Shown here: positions 29,989-39,139 of the stretch, piece by piece
How positions within the stretch are numbered: position 1 is the first letter of the stretch
Layout of the letters: the number at the start of each line of letters is the position of its first letter
Origin: Klebsiella aerogenes KCTC 2190
Lineage (GTDB): Bacteria; Pseudomonadota; Gammaproteobacteria; Enterobacterales; Enterobacteriaceae
Assembly: GCF_000215745.1 (NCBI RefSeq)
Contig: NC_015663.1
Location: 3,348,001-3,412,000, forward strand
DNA: 64,000 bases
Direction of reading: 5' to 3'
Position numbers and translations under genes: made by a program
The notes under the pieces: model-generated
What the model was told of the DNA's origin: nothing
What the model saw: only the letters and a program-made list of their open reading frames with translations
Databases searched by the model: none

Positions 29989-31638
29989 ATGTCCAATAGC
30001 TTAATCAATACGGCGATGAGCGGACTGAATGCGGCGCAGGTGGCGCTCAGTACCGTCAGCAACAATATCTCTAACTACAACGTGGCGGGTTATAACCGGC
30101 AGACGGCGATTCTGGCCCAAAACGGCGGCCTGGCCACCATGAACGGTTTTATCGGTAACGGCGTGACCGTGACCAGCGTGAACCGCGAATATAACCAGTT
30201 CATCACCAACCAGTTGCGCGGCGCGCAGAGCGCGGCCGGTTCGCAGAACGCCTACTACGAAAAGATTTCGCAGATCGATAATCTGCTGGCCAGCAAAACC
30301 AATACCCTGTCGGGGAGCCTGCAGGATTTTTTCACCAATTTGCAGAACCTGGTGAGCAACGCCGGCGACGACGCGGCGCGCCAGACGGTGCTGGGCAAGG
30401 CTAACGGCCTGGTCAACCAGTTTAATAATACCGATAAATATCTGCGCGACATGGATAGCGGCGTTAATCAGCAGATTAATGACACCGCCCAGCAGATTAA
30501 CAGCTATAGCCAGCAGATTGCCCGTCTTAACGATGAGATTACCCGCCTGCGCGGCAGCGCCAGCGGCGAACCGAACGCGCTGCTCGATCAGCGCGATCAA
30601 CTGGTCAGCGAACTCAACCAACTGGTGGGCGTTCAGGTAACCCAGCAGGACGGCGACGCCTATACCGTCTCCTTCGCCAACGGCCTGACCCTGGTGCAGG
30701 GCAACAACAGCTATCAGGTGGAAGCGATCCCTTCCAGCAGCGACCCTTCGCGCCTGACTCTCGGCTATAATCGCGGCAGCGGCGCCAGCGAAGTGCCGGA
30801 AGGGCAGATCACCAGCGGCAGCCTGAGCGGCGTGCTGCGTTTTCGCAGCGAGACGCTGGACGGCGTGCGCAATCAGCTCGGCCAACTGGCGCTGGCGATG
30901 GCCGATAGCTTTAACCAGCAGCACCGCGAGGGCTTCGATCTCAACGGTGAGCAGGGGGGCGATTTCTTCAGCTTCAGCGGCGCGCGGGTGGTTGATAACA
31001 CGCGCAATACCGGCGATGCCTCGCTGTCGGTGTCGTATACCGATACCAGCAAGGTAAAAGCCAACGATTACCGCGTAGAGTATGACGGCGCCAACTGGCA
31101 GGTCAGCCGTCTGCCCGACAACGTCAAAGTCAACGCCACCGCTGGTAAAGATGCAGACGGTAACCCGACGCTGAGCTTTGATGGTCTCGAAGTCAGTATT
31201 GATGGCAACCCGCAGCAGAAAGATAGCTTTACGGTGAAGCCGGTCAGCGACGTGGCGGGCAACCTGAAAGTGGCGATTACCGATTCAGCGAAAATCGCCG
31301 CCGCCGGTAAAGATGACAGCGGCCGCGGCGATAACGATAACGCTAAAAAACTGCTCGATCTGCAGACCAAAAACCTGGTGGATGGCAAAGCGACGCTCAG
31401 CGGCGCCTACGCCGGGATCGTCAGCGGCGTGGGCAACCAGACCGCCGCCGCGAAGGTGAGCAGCGAATCGCAGTCCAGTATCGTCACCCAACTGGCCCGT
31501 CAACAGCAGTCGCTCTCCGGGGTAAACCTCGACGAAGAGTATGGCGAGCTCCTGCGTTTCCAGCAGTACTACATGGCGAACGCCCAGGTGATCCAGACCG
31601 CCAGCTCGCTGTTCGACGCGCTGCTGAATATTCGTTGA
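29989..31638 (+). CDS. flgK: Hook-filament junction protein FlgK (HAP1)
   Basis: First junction protein between hook and filament. The N-terminal coil SLINTAMSGLNAAQVALSTVSNNISNYNVAGYNRQ and the C-terminal SGVNLDEEYGELLRFQQYYMANAQVIQTASSLFDALLNIR are highly conserved; the middle diverges. 549 residues (E. coli 547). Probable FlgN client. Confidence 0.97.
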   Translation: MSNSLINTAMSGLNAAQVALSTVSNNISNYNVAGYNRQTAILAQNGGLATMNGFIGNGVTVTSVNREYNQFITNQLRGAQSAAGSQNAYYEKISQIDNLLASKTNTLSGSLQDFFTNLQNLVSNAGDDAARQTVLGKANGLVNQFNNTDKYLRDMDSGVNQQINDTAQQINSYSQQIARLNDEITRLRGSASGEPNALLDQRDQLVSELNQLVGVQVTQQDGDAYTVSFANGLTLVQGNNSYQVEAIPSSSDPSRLTLGYNRGSGASEVPEGQITSGSLSGVLRFRSETLDGVRNQLGQLALAMADSFNQQHREGFDLNGEQGGDFFSFSGARVVDNTRNTGDASLSVSYTDTSKVKANDYRVEYDGANWQVSRLPDNVKVNATAGKDADGNPTLSFDGLEVSIDGNPQQKDSFTVKPVSDVAGNLKVAITDSAKIAAAGKDDSGRGDNDNAKKLLDLQTKNLVDGKATLSGAYAGIVSGVGNQTAAAKVSSESQSSIVTQLARQQQSLSGVNLDEEYGELLRFQQYYMANAQVIQTASSLFDALLNIR

Positions 31639-31659
31639 TTGTATTGAGGAACTGACAGC

Positions 31660-32619
31660 ATGCGCATGAGCACCAGCATGATGTACCAACAGAACATGAC
31701 CGGCATCACCGGCAATCAGTCGCTGTTTATGAAGGCCGCCGAGCAGCTTTCAACCGGCAAGAAGGTGATTAATCCCTCCGACGATCCGCTGGCGGCATCG
31801 CGGGCGGTGATGCTGTCGCAATCACAGGCCGAGAACAATCAGTACACCCTGGCGCGCACTTTCGCCCGCCAGAGCGTATCGATGGAAGAGACCGTGCTTT
31901 CCGGAGCCACCTCGACGATTTCTGATATCAAGGCGCTGATCGTTAACGCCGGCGGCACCGAGAGCGATAACGACCGCGATTCGCTGGCGACCCAGCTACA
32001 GGGGCTGAAGGATCAACTGCTCAACCAGGCCAACAGTACCGACGGCAACGGACGCTACCTGTTTGGCGGCTATGAGAATGATAAGCCGCCGTTTGTCGAT
32101 ACTAACGGCAAGATTAGCTATCAGGGCGGCAATAAAACCGTTGAACAGAAGGTCGACGCCAACCGTACGATGACCATCGGCCATACCGGTAATTCGGTAT
32201 TTATGGCGCTGACCAGCAATCCGAAGCCGGAGCCGGACGGCAGCGCGCCGGTCGCCGATGTGTTCGCCAGTATCGATATTGCGCTGGAGGCGTTGAAAAC
32301 GCCGCTGCAGGGGGCCGATGACGCCACCAAACAGCAGGTGAACGATGCGCTGGCGAAGGCCAACCGCGGCCTCGATAACTCCTACAACAAGGTATTGAGC
32401 GTGCGCGCCGAGCTGGGTAACCAGCTGCAGGAGATGGATCAACTCGATAGCATCGGTAAAGAGCGTGATATGACCAACCAGCTGCAGATGAGCGCCCTGA
32501 CCGATGCTGACCTTGCGGAATCTATCTCTTCTTATTTTATGCAGCAGGCGGCGCTGCAGGCATCTTATAAAACCTTCAGCGATATGCAGGGCATGTCGCT
32601 GTTTCAGATGAATCGCTAA
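31660..32619 (+). CDS. flgL: Hook-filament junction protein FlgL (HAP3)
   Basis: Second junction protein, related to flagellin. MRMSTSMMYQQNMTGI, QLSTGKKVINPSDDPLAASRAV and the ending ALQASYKTFSDMQGMSLFQMNR match FlgL. 319 residues (E. coli 317). Last flg gene, followed by a strong terminator. Confidence 0.97.
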   Translation: MRMSTSMMYQQNMTGITGNQSLFMKAAEQLSTGKKVINPSDDPLAASRAVMLSQSQAENNQYTLARTFARQSVSMEETVLSGATSTISDIKALIVNAGGTESDNDRDSLATQLQGLKDQLLNQANSTDGNGRYLFGGYENDKPPFVDTNGKISYQGGNKTVEQKVDANRTMTIGHTGNSVFMALTSNPKPEPDGSAPVADVFASIDIALEALKTPLQGADDATKQQVNDALAKANRGLDNSYNKVLSVRAELGNQLQEMDQLDSIGKERDMTNQLQMSALTDADLAESISSYFMQQAALQASYKTFSDMQGMSLFQMNR

Positions 32620-32651
32620 TCACGAATAACCGCTTTTTCATTTAGCACCTT

Positions 32652-32702
32652 GGCACCTCATCCCGTTCTCTCTGTGTACGCGGGGTGAGGTGCCCTTTTT
32701 TT
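32652..32702 (+). terminator. Rho-independent terminator after flgL
   Basis: GGCACCTCATCCC (32652-32664) pairs with GGGGTGAGGTGCC (32682-32694), one G-T pair in 13, followed by seven Ts. Confidence 0.9.
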
Positions 32703-32935
32703 ATCAGCTGGAAGTGGGGGGAGCCTCGTGAACTAATTCGCCCAAGCGACTATTTGGTTGAAAAGTCATCTCTCGTCAATTGTTTTTCCTTTTCCCAATG
32801 AACCCTGTGGAGGATAATTATCCTCACGACTTTTATATAACTAGATCAAATACATGTTATCGGTATAAACGATCACCACTTTCTCCCACCAACATCAGAC
32901 AATGACATTGCTGACGCAATTATGCGGGTTATCAG
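32703..32935. promoter_or_regulatory. Upstream region of small membrane protein with 16-bp perfect palindrome
   Basis: AT-rich DNA. GAGGATAATTATCCTC at 32810-32825 is a perfect 16-bp palindrome about 110 bp before the ORF at 32936. It looks like an operator for a dimeric repressor, but I do not recognise the regulator. Confidence 0.4.
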
Positions 32936-33118
32936 ATGAATAATTTTTTAAAACGATGGTTGTCTACTCAATTGAAGTACTTTGCCAGCACCCTGATCCC
33001 GGTACTACTTATTCTTGGATTCGGGATGCTCGCAGTAACATTCTGGCCTTCTTTTGCCTGGGGATCGACAGCGATATTCGCAGTTGTCGTGATCGCCATT
33101 ACCTTTTGGTTGGTTTGA
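32936..33118 (+). CDS. Small two-helix membrane protein, function unknown
   Basis: Sixty residues. A basic amphipathic start (MNNFLKRWLSTQLKYF) is followed by two hydrophobic stretches at about 17-35 and 44-60, so it is probably an inner-membrane protein. The ribosome site (GCGGGTTATC) is weak. I do not recognise a family. It is AT-richer than flgL and begins the accessory interval. Confidence 0.45.
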   Translation: MNNFLKRWLSTQLKYFASTLIPVLLILGFGMLAVTFWPSFAWGSTAIFAVVVIAITFWLV

Positions 33119-33274
33119 GATGAAAACGGGACTCCAATTTTCATAAGATGGACTGAGGTTGTTTATATCTCAGTGGGGTCTGCTTCGTTGGCGGTAACCT
33201 GATACTACACGTCTTGTTAGGGGCGCCATAATTACCCCGTAATCTGAGTAAAAAGCGGCATCGCTCAGGGACGA

Positions 33275-33673
33275 TCATTTTAAGAGCCGAATTCCTTTCG
33301 CCACAATTTTTTTAAATTCAGGGCATTGCATATGTTCCGGCGCAGTACAGCGGGCGGCGTGTTTTAGCCCCTGGCTTAACAGCTGTAACCGACGAATGGT
33401 GTTATCAATTTCCTGCGCGCGCTGCTCAAGCCGTTGGTTATCAATGGCTATCTTGCCGTCAGCGTTAAATATCCCGGCTATTTCAGAAAGCGAAAAGCCG
33501 GCGGCCTGTCCCAGCACGATCAGTTCCAGCTTATTCAGCACATTTTCATGGTACTGCCTTCGCAGGCCATGACGACCAATCGGTTTGATCAAACCTTTCT
33601 TTTCATAAAAACGCAGCGCTGAAGGAGTAATGCCGGACAGCGTCGCGACCTCGCGGATATCCAGTTCTTTCAT
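33275..33673 (-). CDS. MerR-family transcriptional regulator
   Basis: N-terminal winged helix (IREVATLSGITPSALRFYEKKGLI), then a coiled dimerisation helix and a short tail with two cysteines (RCTAPEHMQCPEF) that could bind a metal or sense redox state. Start ATG 33673 gives 132 residues; longer readings run through the divergent promoter. It is divergent from the DUF2938-type gene and shares with it a 7-bp inverted-repeat operator. Effector unknown. Confidence 0.85.
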   Translation of the reverse strand: MKELDIREVATLSGITPSALRFYEKKGLIKPIGRHGLRRQYHENVLNKLELIVLGQAAGFSLSEIAGIFNADGKIAIDNQRLEQRAQEIDNTIRRLQLLSQGLKHAARCTAPEHMQCPEFKKIVAKGIRLLK

Positions 33674-33675
33674 GA

Positions 33676-33706
33676 TTGACTTAAACCTCGCTTTAAGTTG
33701 CACACT
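33676..33706 (+). promoter_or_regulatory. MerR-type operator/promoter for the divergent pair
   Basis: ACTTAAA (33679-33685) and TTTAAGT (33692-33698) form a perfect inverted repeat separated by 6 bp. On the plus strand TTGACT at 33676 is followed by a 19-bp spacer and CACACT, the stretched spacing typical of MerR-activated promoters. The -10 is weak (3 of 6). Confidence 0.5.
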
Positions 33707-33746
33707 CGTCGACAGAGTAGCATTGACGCATAAAAGGAAGAAGAAA

Positions 33747-34253
33747 TTGAATATCATGGTTGTTGTGCAAATTTTAGTAACGGGGATCGGCGCGACGTTA
33801 GTCATGGATTTATGGTCGCTCTTTCAGAAGCACATACTCAAGATTGCGCCGCTGAACTATGCGCTGGTCGGGCGCTGGGCGTTATGGCTTTCGCTAGGGA
33901 AAGTGCGGCATAACACCATCTGCGCAACCCCTTCGCTACATGGAGAGCGTTTTATCGGCTGGTTATGCCATTATCTGATCGGTATCGCTTTTGCGGCGGT
34001 GCCGCTTGTGTTGAGCGGCGCCGATTGGTTTTATGCCCCCACTCTGGCGACAGCGCTGCTGTCAGGGGTCGTAACCTTATTGGCGCCGTTCTTGATCCTG
34101 CAGCCCGCATTTGGTTTTGGCGTCGCGGCCTCACGGACTCCCCGACCATGGCTGGCGCGTTCGCTGAGCCTGCTGGCGCACCTGGCCTACGGCATCGGGC
34201 TGTATCTGGCGGCGAGCGCTTATAGAGTTATGGCGATGTCAGCTGATCTTTAA
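33747..34253 (+). CDS. DUF2938-type membrane protein
   Basis: About 168 residues with four hydrophobic helices, beginning NIMVVVQILVTGIGATLVMDLWSLF, which I recognise as the DUF2938 family start. TTG 33747 has AGGA 8 bases upstream; ATG 33756 would leave 17 bases. The conserved HGERFIGWLCHYLIGIAFA segment is present. Function unknown; probably activated by the divergent MerR protein. Its 3' end overlaps the convergent LysR gene by 26 bp. Confidence 0.75.
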   Translation: MNIMVVVQILVTGIGATLVMDLWSLFQKHILKIAPLNYALVGRWALWLSLGKVRHNTICATPSLHGERFIGWLCHYLIGIAFAAVPLVLSGADWFYAPTLATALLSGVVTLLAPFLILQPAFGFGVAASRTPRPWLARSLSLLAHLAYGIGLYLAASAYRVMAMSADL

Positions 34254-35109
34254 TCTCATCAAACAGGGCAATTAAATGATCGGCCACCACTCTGACGCGC
34301 CGCGAATGGGCTAAATCGGAATGCATCACCAGCCATAGGGTTTGGTCGACGCCGATATCCGCATTCACGCACTGCAGGCCATTTTTCCGCGCCATAAAGT
34401 GTGGCAACACGCCTAATCCCAGGCCAGCTGAAACCGCCGACAGCTGCGCCAGCAGCGTGTTGGCTTCCACCCGGCACGGCCTGCCGCGAAGCGTCCGAGT
34501 TATCCAGCGCGCGGCGGGCAGATGCTGGTGTGATTCTGGCCAGCCTATGTAGTGAGCGTGATTGAACGCGATGTCGGTAGAGCCTGCTTGTCCGGTATCG
34601 GCGCTGTACAGACCAAACCCCACCTTCCCGAGACGCTTCAGCGTCAGGTTGCCGCTTTCCGGTTTGACCATTCGAATGGCTAAATCGGCATCCCGTCGAT
34701 GCAGGTTGACGGATTGCACGCCGCTGAGCACCTCGACCCGCAGGTCGGGATATTTTTCCATCAAGCCGTTGAGTGAAGGCAGAATAAAATGCGCCGCCAG
34801 GTTGTCCGAGGTAGCCAGCCGGACCAGTCCGGCCACGTTCCCCTGCAGCCTCGCCGTCTCGCCAAAAGCGAGCCCTGCATGCTCAAGCGCCTCTGCTCGC
34901 GCCAGCAGCGCCTCGCCATCATCCGTTAGCCGGTAGCCGCTTTGATGCCGGCTGAAAAGGGGGACGGCCAATGATTTTTCCAGCCGGTCGAGTCTTCGTG
35001 ACAGGGTTGCGATGCCCATATCCATAGTTTCTGCCGCGCCGCTTAGCGTACCTGAGCGGGCCACAGCCAGAAAAATCCGCGTATCGTCCCAGTTAAAATC
35101 TGCTTTCAT
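34228..35109 (-). CDS. LysR-family transcriptional regulator
   Basis: 293 residues: an N-terminal winged helix (DDTRIFLAVARSGTLSGAAETMDMGIATLSRRLDRLE) and a periplasmic-binding-like effector domain. It is divergent from the MFS transporter at 35280, which it probably controls. Typical length; ligand unknown. Confidence 0.88.
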   Translation of the reverse strand: MKADFNWDDTRIFLAVARSGTLSGAAETMDMGIATLSRRLDRLEKSLAVPLFSRHQSGYRLTDDGEALLARAEALEHAGLAFGETARLQGNVAGLVRLATSDNLAAHFILPSLNGLMEKYPDLRVEVLSGVQSVNLHRRDADLAIRMVKPESGNLTLKRLGKVGFGLYSADTGQAGSTDIAFNHAHYIGWPESHQHLPAARWITRTLRGRPCRVEANTLLAQLSAVSAGLGLGVLPHFMARKNGLQCVNADIGVDQTLWLVMHSDLAHSRRVRVVADHLIALFDEIKDQLTSP

Positions 35110-35279
35110 TATTTTCCATTTTTGGAAAACGGCTCTCCGTTTTCATGTCTGTTTTATCACTTCTCCTGGAATGATACTGCACTTCACCTCAAGAGAAGGC
35201 AATAAGCAACGACGCGGAACTTCAACCGTATCAGGCAAGCCAACTCTTTTTTAGCCATTTACTCAGGGATACAGAAGAC

Positions 35280-36470
35280 ATGAACGACCTCGTTTTACAG
35301 GCCAACCCGACGCCAGTGCGCGCATGGCTCGCCGTAGTTGCGCTGGGAGTCAGCGCATTTTCGATTGTGACCAGCGAACTGGCGCCGGTCGGTATGCTCA
35401 GCGCGCTGGCGAACGATTTGCATCAGTCGCAGGCGGGAGCGGGTCTTGCCGTCACCGCTTATGGCTGGGTGGCCGCGCTGGCCGCTTTACTGGCCGGCGC
35501 GATCCCCGCCCGGATTTCACGGAAGGCGCTATTGATTGTATTGATGTTAATCCTCGCATTTTCTTGTCTGGCGGCGACGCAGTCGCACACCATGCAGACG
35601 TTTATGACGGCGCGGATGACAGGGGCGCTGGCGCATGGCGCATTCTGGGCGCTAATAGGCACCGTGGCGGTACAACTGGTACCGGTTGATAAACTGGGGT
35701 TGGCCACCTCGGTGATTTTCGCCGGTGTTTCGGCGGCCAGCGTGCTGGGCGTGCCGCTATCGAGCTTTATTGCCGACATGGTCGGCTGGCGACAGGCATT
35801 CAGCGCGATTTCACTACTCTCATTAGCCGCCGCCGTGGCTTTGCTCTGGACGCTTCCCACGCTGGCGGCTCCGCAGCCGTTGAGGCTGAAAGTTTACGTT
35901 GGGATAGTTAAAAATCCGCTACTGCTTTCATTGTTCGGCGCTACAGCTTGCATTATTTCCGCGCATTTTGCTGCCTTCACCTATCTTGAGCCGTTGCTAA
36001 CGCAAACCCGTGGTATACCGACATCGGCGATTTCCGCGCTGTTACTGATGTCAGGACTTTCCGGGCTGCTGGGAAATCTCATCGCCGGCAAACTCATCGA
36101 TCGACATATCCGAGTGCTGATTATGACATCACTGCTGCTCAGCGCAGGCGCGCTGGGGATGCTGAGTATCAGGGGCGGGTCAGCACTTCCTGTTTGGTTC
36201 GTCGCGGTATTGCTCGGCGTATGGGGCGCGGGCATGGCTATCGTGTTCGTTGGTTTGCAAACCTGGCTGTTGCGTAGCGCAGGGGAGGCGACGCAGCCGG
36301 CATCCGCGATCTACGTCGCCATTTTCAATGCCGCCATCGGTACTGGCGCGCTTGTCGGCGGCCTGGTATCGGCAAAGCTTGGTCTTTCTTCACTGCCGTT
36401 ACTGGCGGCGGTGGCGATGATCTGCGGTATGGCGCTGGTCTGGAAGCTGAAAAGCCCCAGGGCGATATAA
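35280..36470 (+). CDS. MFS efflux transporter (DHA1, SotB/AraJ-like)
   Basis: 396 residues with about 12 hydrophobic helices. The SELAPVGMLSALANDLHQS start and GAFWALIGTVAVQLVP segment resemble the sugar/multidrug efflux group (SotB, AraJ, NepI). Substrate unknown. Divergent from a LysR regulator. Confidence 0.8.
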   Translation: MNDLVLQANPTPVRAWLAVVALGVSAFSIVTSELAPVGMLSALANDLHQSQAGAGLAVTAYGWVAALAALLAGAIPARISRKALLIVLMLILAFSCLAATQSHTMQTFMTARMTGALAHGAFWALIGTVAVQLVPVDKLGLATSVIFAGVSAASVLGVPLSSFIADMVGWRQAFSAISLLSLAAAVALLWTLPTLAAPQPLRLKVYVGIVKNPLLLSLFGATACIISAHFAAFTYLEPLLTQTRGIPTSAISALLLMSGLSGLLGNLIAGKLIDRHIRVLIMTSLLLSAGALGMLSIRGGSALPVWFVAVLLGVWGAGMAIVFVGLQTWLLRSAGEATQPASAIYVAIFNAAIGTGALVGGLVSAKLGLSSLPLLAAVAMICGMALVWKLKSPRAI

Positions 36471-36767
36471 CAATTTACTCATCGAATAGTCATCCGTAAA
36501 TGGACAGAGTGAATGGGTCTGGCAGACGTAAGGTTTGCCAGATACCTGGCTGCGATGAGTGGCATAACATTATAACTTATTGAAATTAAATTGTTTTTGT
36601 TTTTTCTCAACGTTCTCCGTCTTTAGCGACTTTAAAACATCTGTGATTCACCTCTTATTTACATCATTTAAACCAATCGTTAACTGGATAAAAACACGCC
36701 AGCCTCGTTATAGTAGTTTTGTAAAATAAAACACGGTTGTACATAGTACAACAATTGCGAGGTGTTC
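36471..36767 (+). promoter_or_regulatory. IclR-type operator and promoter of the catabolic operon
   Basis: A -10-like TATAGT (36709-36714) is followed 27 bp later (start to start) by GTTGTACATAGTACAAC (36736-36752), two perfect 7-bp arms around ATA. ATG 36768 lies 16 bases after the dyad. The same layout occurs before the RraA-like gene. The dyad lies downstream of the predicted start, which suggests repression by the nearby IclR protein. The rest of this gap is AT-rich and unremarkable. Confidence 0.65.
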
Positions 36768-37823
36768 ATGGAGATCGTTACCGCACCGCATCTTGCGGTC
36801 AGAAACGAGTGGCTTGCGTTACATCGTGAGCCGCCACTACAACCCGAGCTGCCCATTATTGATGCGCATCATCATCTCTGGGATCGGCAAACCGGACGCT
36901 ATCTCACCCATGAGTTCAGCGACGATATCCAGACCTCAGGGCATCGCGTTTTCTCCTCGGTCTACGTGCAATGCCGCTCTATGTTGCGTCGCCACGGGCC
37001 GGAAACGTTGAAACCGCTTGGTGAAATTGAGTTTGCCAGCGGAATAGCCGCGATGTTCGCCAGCGGACATTATGCAAACGCTCTTGGATGTGAAGCCATC
37101 ATCGGCGGCCTGAACTTGCTGGCGGGCGATGCGATGCAGCCTGCCATCGAGAGCGCGCTGGCTTTATCAGGTGGGCGGTTGCGCGGAATGCGTAATCCAT
37201 TGGCCTGGCATCCGGATCCGCGGGTCACGTCCAGCCCGGTTACACCACCGGCAGGACTGGCCCTGAGCGAACCGTTCCGCCGGGGCGCTGCCTGCCTCGC
37301 ACAAAATGGATTGTCGCTTGATGTGTGGGTTTACCACACGCAACTGGATGAAATTGCCGAGCTGGCGCGGCAAATACCAACGCTACAGATTGTGCTCGAT
37401 CACTGCGGCGGGCCTGTCGGCGTAGGGCCTTATTCAGAAAGAGATCCTGACATGTTTCAGCAGTGGCGAAGCAGTATGCGACATCTGGCGGAACTGCCGA
37501 ACGTATGCGTAAAAATTAGCGGATTTGGTATGACGGTCAGGGGATTTCCCTTCGCAGCGGCAGAAACGCCGCCGGATTCGCAAATGCTGGCACAGGCATG
37601 GCAACCGTGGTTTGAGACCATCATTGCTCTTTTCGGTGCGGAACGCTGCATGTTTGCGAGTAACTTTCCGGTCGACAAAGGCATGTTCAGCTACGGCGTC
37701 TTCTGGAATGCGTGCAAACGCCTGGCGCAACAGGCTTCCCCTGATGAACAGGCGCAGTTGTTCTGGCGCACTGCCGCAACCTGCTACCGGATAACCTCTG
37801 TGGAGAATATCAATGACCAGTAA
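36768..37823 (+). CDS. TIM-barrel amidohydrolase (COG3618; lactonase / pyrone-dicarboxylate hydrolase type)
   Basis: 351-residue metal-dependent hydrolase. N-terminal IIDAHHHLWD gives the first metal His pair; IVLDHCGGP and the C-terminal MFASNFPVDKG (in place of the common GSDWP-type motif) follow in family order. Relatives hydrolyse 2-pyrone-4,6-dicarboxylate or sugar-acid lactones. ATG 36768 has GAGG 5 bases upstream. It is the first gene of a three-gene operon with two MFS transporters. The exact substrate cannot be read from sequence. Confidence 0.85.
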   Translation: MEIVTAPHLAVRNEWLALHREPPLQPELPIIDAHHHLWDRQTGRYLTHEFSDDIQTSGHRVFSSVYVQCRSMLRRHGPETLKPLGEIEFASGIAAMFASGHYANALGCEAIIGGLNLLAGDAMQPAIESALALSGGRLRGMRNPLAWHPDPRVTSSPVTPPAGLALSEPFRRGAACLAQNGLSLDVWVYHTQLDEIAELARQIPTLQIVLDHCGGPVGVGPYSERDPDMFQQWRSSMRHLAELPNVCVKISGFGMTVRGFPFAAAETPPDSQMLAQAWQPWFETIIALFGAERCMFASNFPVDKGMFSYGVFWNACKRLAQQASPDEQAQLFWRTAATCYRITSVENINDQ

Positions 37824-39081
37824 AAGCGAGCTCAAGCAGTTTACTGCGACTAAAGCGACGCCTGACGCTTTGCCTCAGCACGTGGCTGAGAAACGAACTC
37901 TGGCGCTGGGCGGCCTTGGCTGGGCATTTGAAAGCTACGACTCATTTCTACTCTCATTATTATTGCCGGTATTAGGAGTGGTGTTTGGCGTGAATAAAAG
38001 CGAACTTGGACTATTTATCAGCGTCACGGCCGGTGGACAGATCATCGGCGGGATCCTGTTTGGTTTTATCGCCGATAAAATTGGTCGGGTAAAAACGGCC
38101 ATGACCTGTATCGCCATCTATTCACTCTTTTCCGGACTGTTAGCCTTTACGCACGATCAACAGCATTTCGCGCTTTTGCGTTTTTGCGGTGCGCTGGGTA
38201 TGGGCGGAATGTGGACATCAGGTGCGGCGCTGATTGCTGAAACCTGGCGGCCAGAGCGGCGCGCGCGCGGCGGCGCTTTGATGCAAATGGGCTTACCCGT
38301 TGGCGCTATTCTGGCTATCAGCCTGACGGCAATCGTGAGCTCGGTTAACGGCGGCCTGGAGCAGGGCGCATGGCGCTATCTGTTTATGATCGGCGCGCTG
38401 CCGGTATTCATTATGAGCGTGGTGGCCTGGTTCACGCCGGAATCACAGGTTTGGCTTGCACGACAGCAGGGGAAAGCTAAGCGCACTCAACCTGCCTCGA
38501 AACTGGGCAAACACAATCTGAAAGGCCTGCTGCTGGCTTTCGTCTTTATCTTCTTTATTCAGTATCTATTCTGGGGGGTATTTACCTGGACACCCACCTA
38601 TCTACGAGAAGTAAAACATCTGGATTTTTTACATAGCCTGAAATTTGTGCTCGCGCTGCAGGTCGGGGCGATCGCAGGTTTTCTGGTCTTTTCAGTACTG
38701 GCGGATAAATGGGGACGCCGTCCGATGTTCCTGATTTATCTGTTAACGGGCGCCATTGCCGTCGCGCTTTACCTTGTGACCACTCAACCCTTCATTCTGA
38801 TGCTGGCGATTTTCATGGCTGGTTTTGGTGTTAACGGGATTTTTGCCGGATCTGGACCATTCCTTGCAGAAATCATCGGAGACACGTCATCGCGTGGCTT
38901 CCTGATGGGGCTCGCCTACAACGGAGGCCGGCTGGGCGGATTTATCGCGCCCCTGCTCATCGGCGCTGTGGCCAGCGCCGGCGGTTTCACTGCGGGACTG
39001 GCGACTACCGTGGTCGCCTTCCTGGCGGCAATGGTGGTGGTGTGGCTGGCGCCAGAAACCAGAGGCGTCAAGCTGAAGTAA
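37813..39081 (+). CDS. MFS transporter, metabolite:H+ symporter type
   Basis: 422 residues, 12 predicted helices. The GFIADKIGRVKT loop 2-3 motif and LAPETRG near the C terminus are typical of sugar/aromatic-acid symporters; GWAFESYDSFLLSLLLP in helix 1 resembles the aromatic acid:H+ group. It overlaps the amidohydrolase gene by 11 bp, so the two are co-translated. Probably imports the substrate of the cluster. Confidence 0.82.
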   Translation: MTSKSELKQFTATKATPDALPQHVAEKRTLALGGLGWAFESYDSFLLSLLLPVLGVVFGVNKSELGLFISVTAGGQIIGGILFGFIADKIGRVKTAMTCIAIYSLFSGLLAFTHDQQHFALLRFCGALGMGGMWTSGAALIAETWRPERRARGGALMQMGLPVGAILAISLTAIVSSVNGGLEQGAWRYLFMIGALPVFIMSVVAWFTPESQVWLARQQGKAKRTQPASKLGKHNLKGLLLAFVFIFFIQYLFWGVFTWTPTYLREVKHLDFLHSLKFVLALQVGAIAGFLVFSVLADKWGRRPMFLIYLLTGAIAVALYLVTTQPFILMLAIFMAGFGVNGIFAGSGPFLAEIIGDTSSRGFLMGLAYNGGRLGGFIAPLLIGAVASAGGFTAGLATTVVAFLAAMVVVWLAPETRGVKLK

Positions 39082-39139
39082 GGCATGATATCTCTACATC
39101 GTTTTCCTGATAAACATAATGAAACCCTGCGAGGAAACA

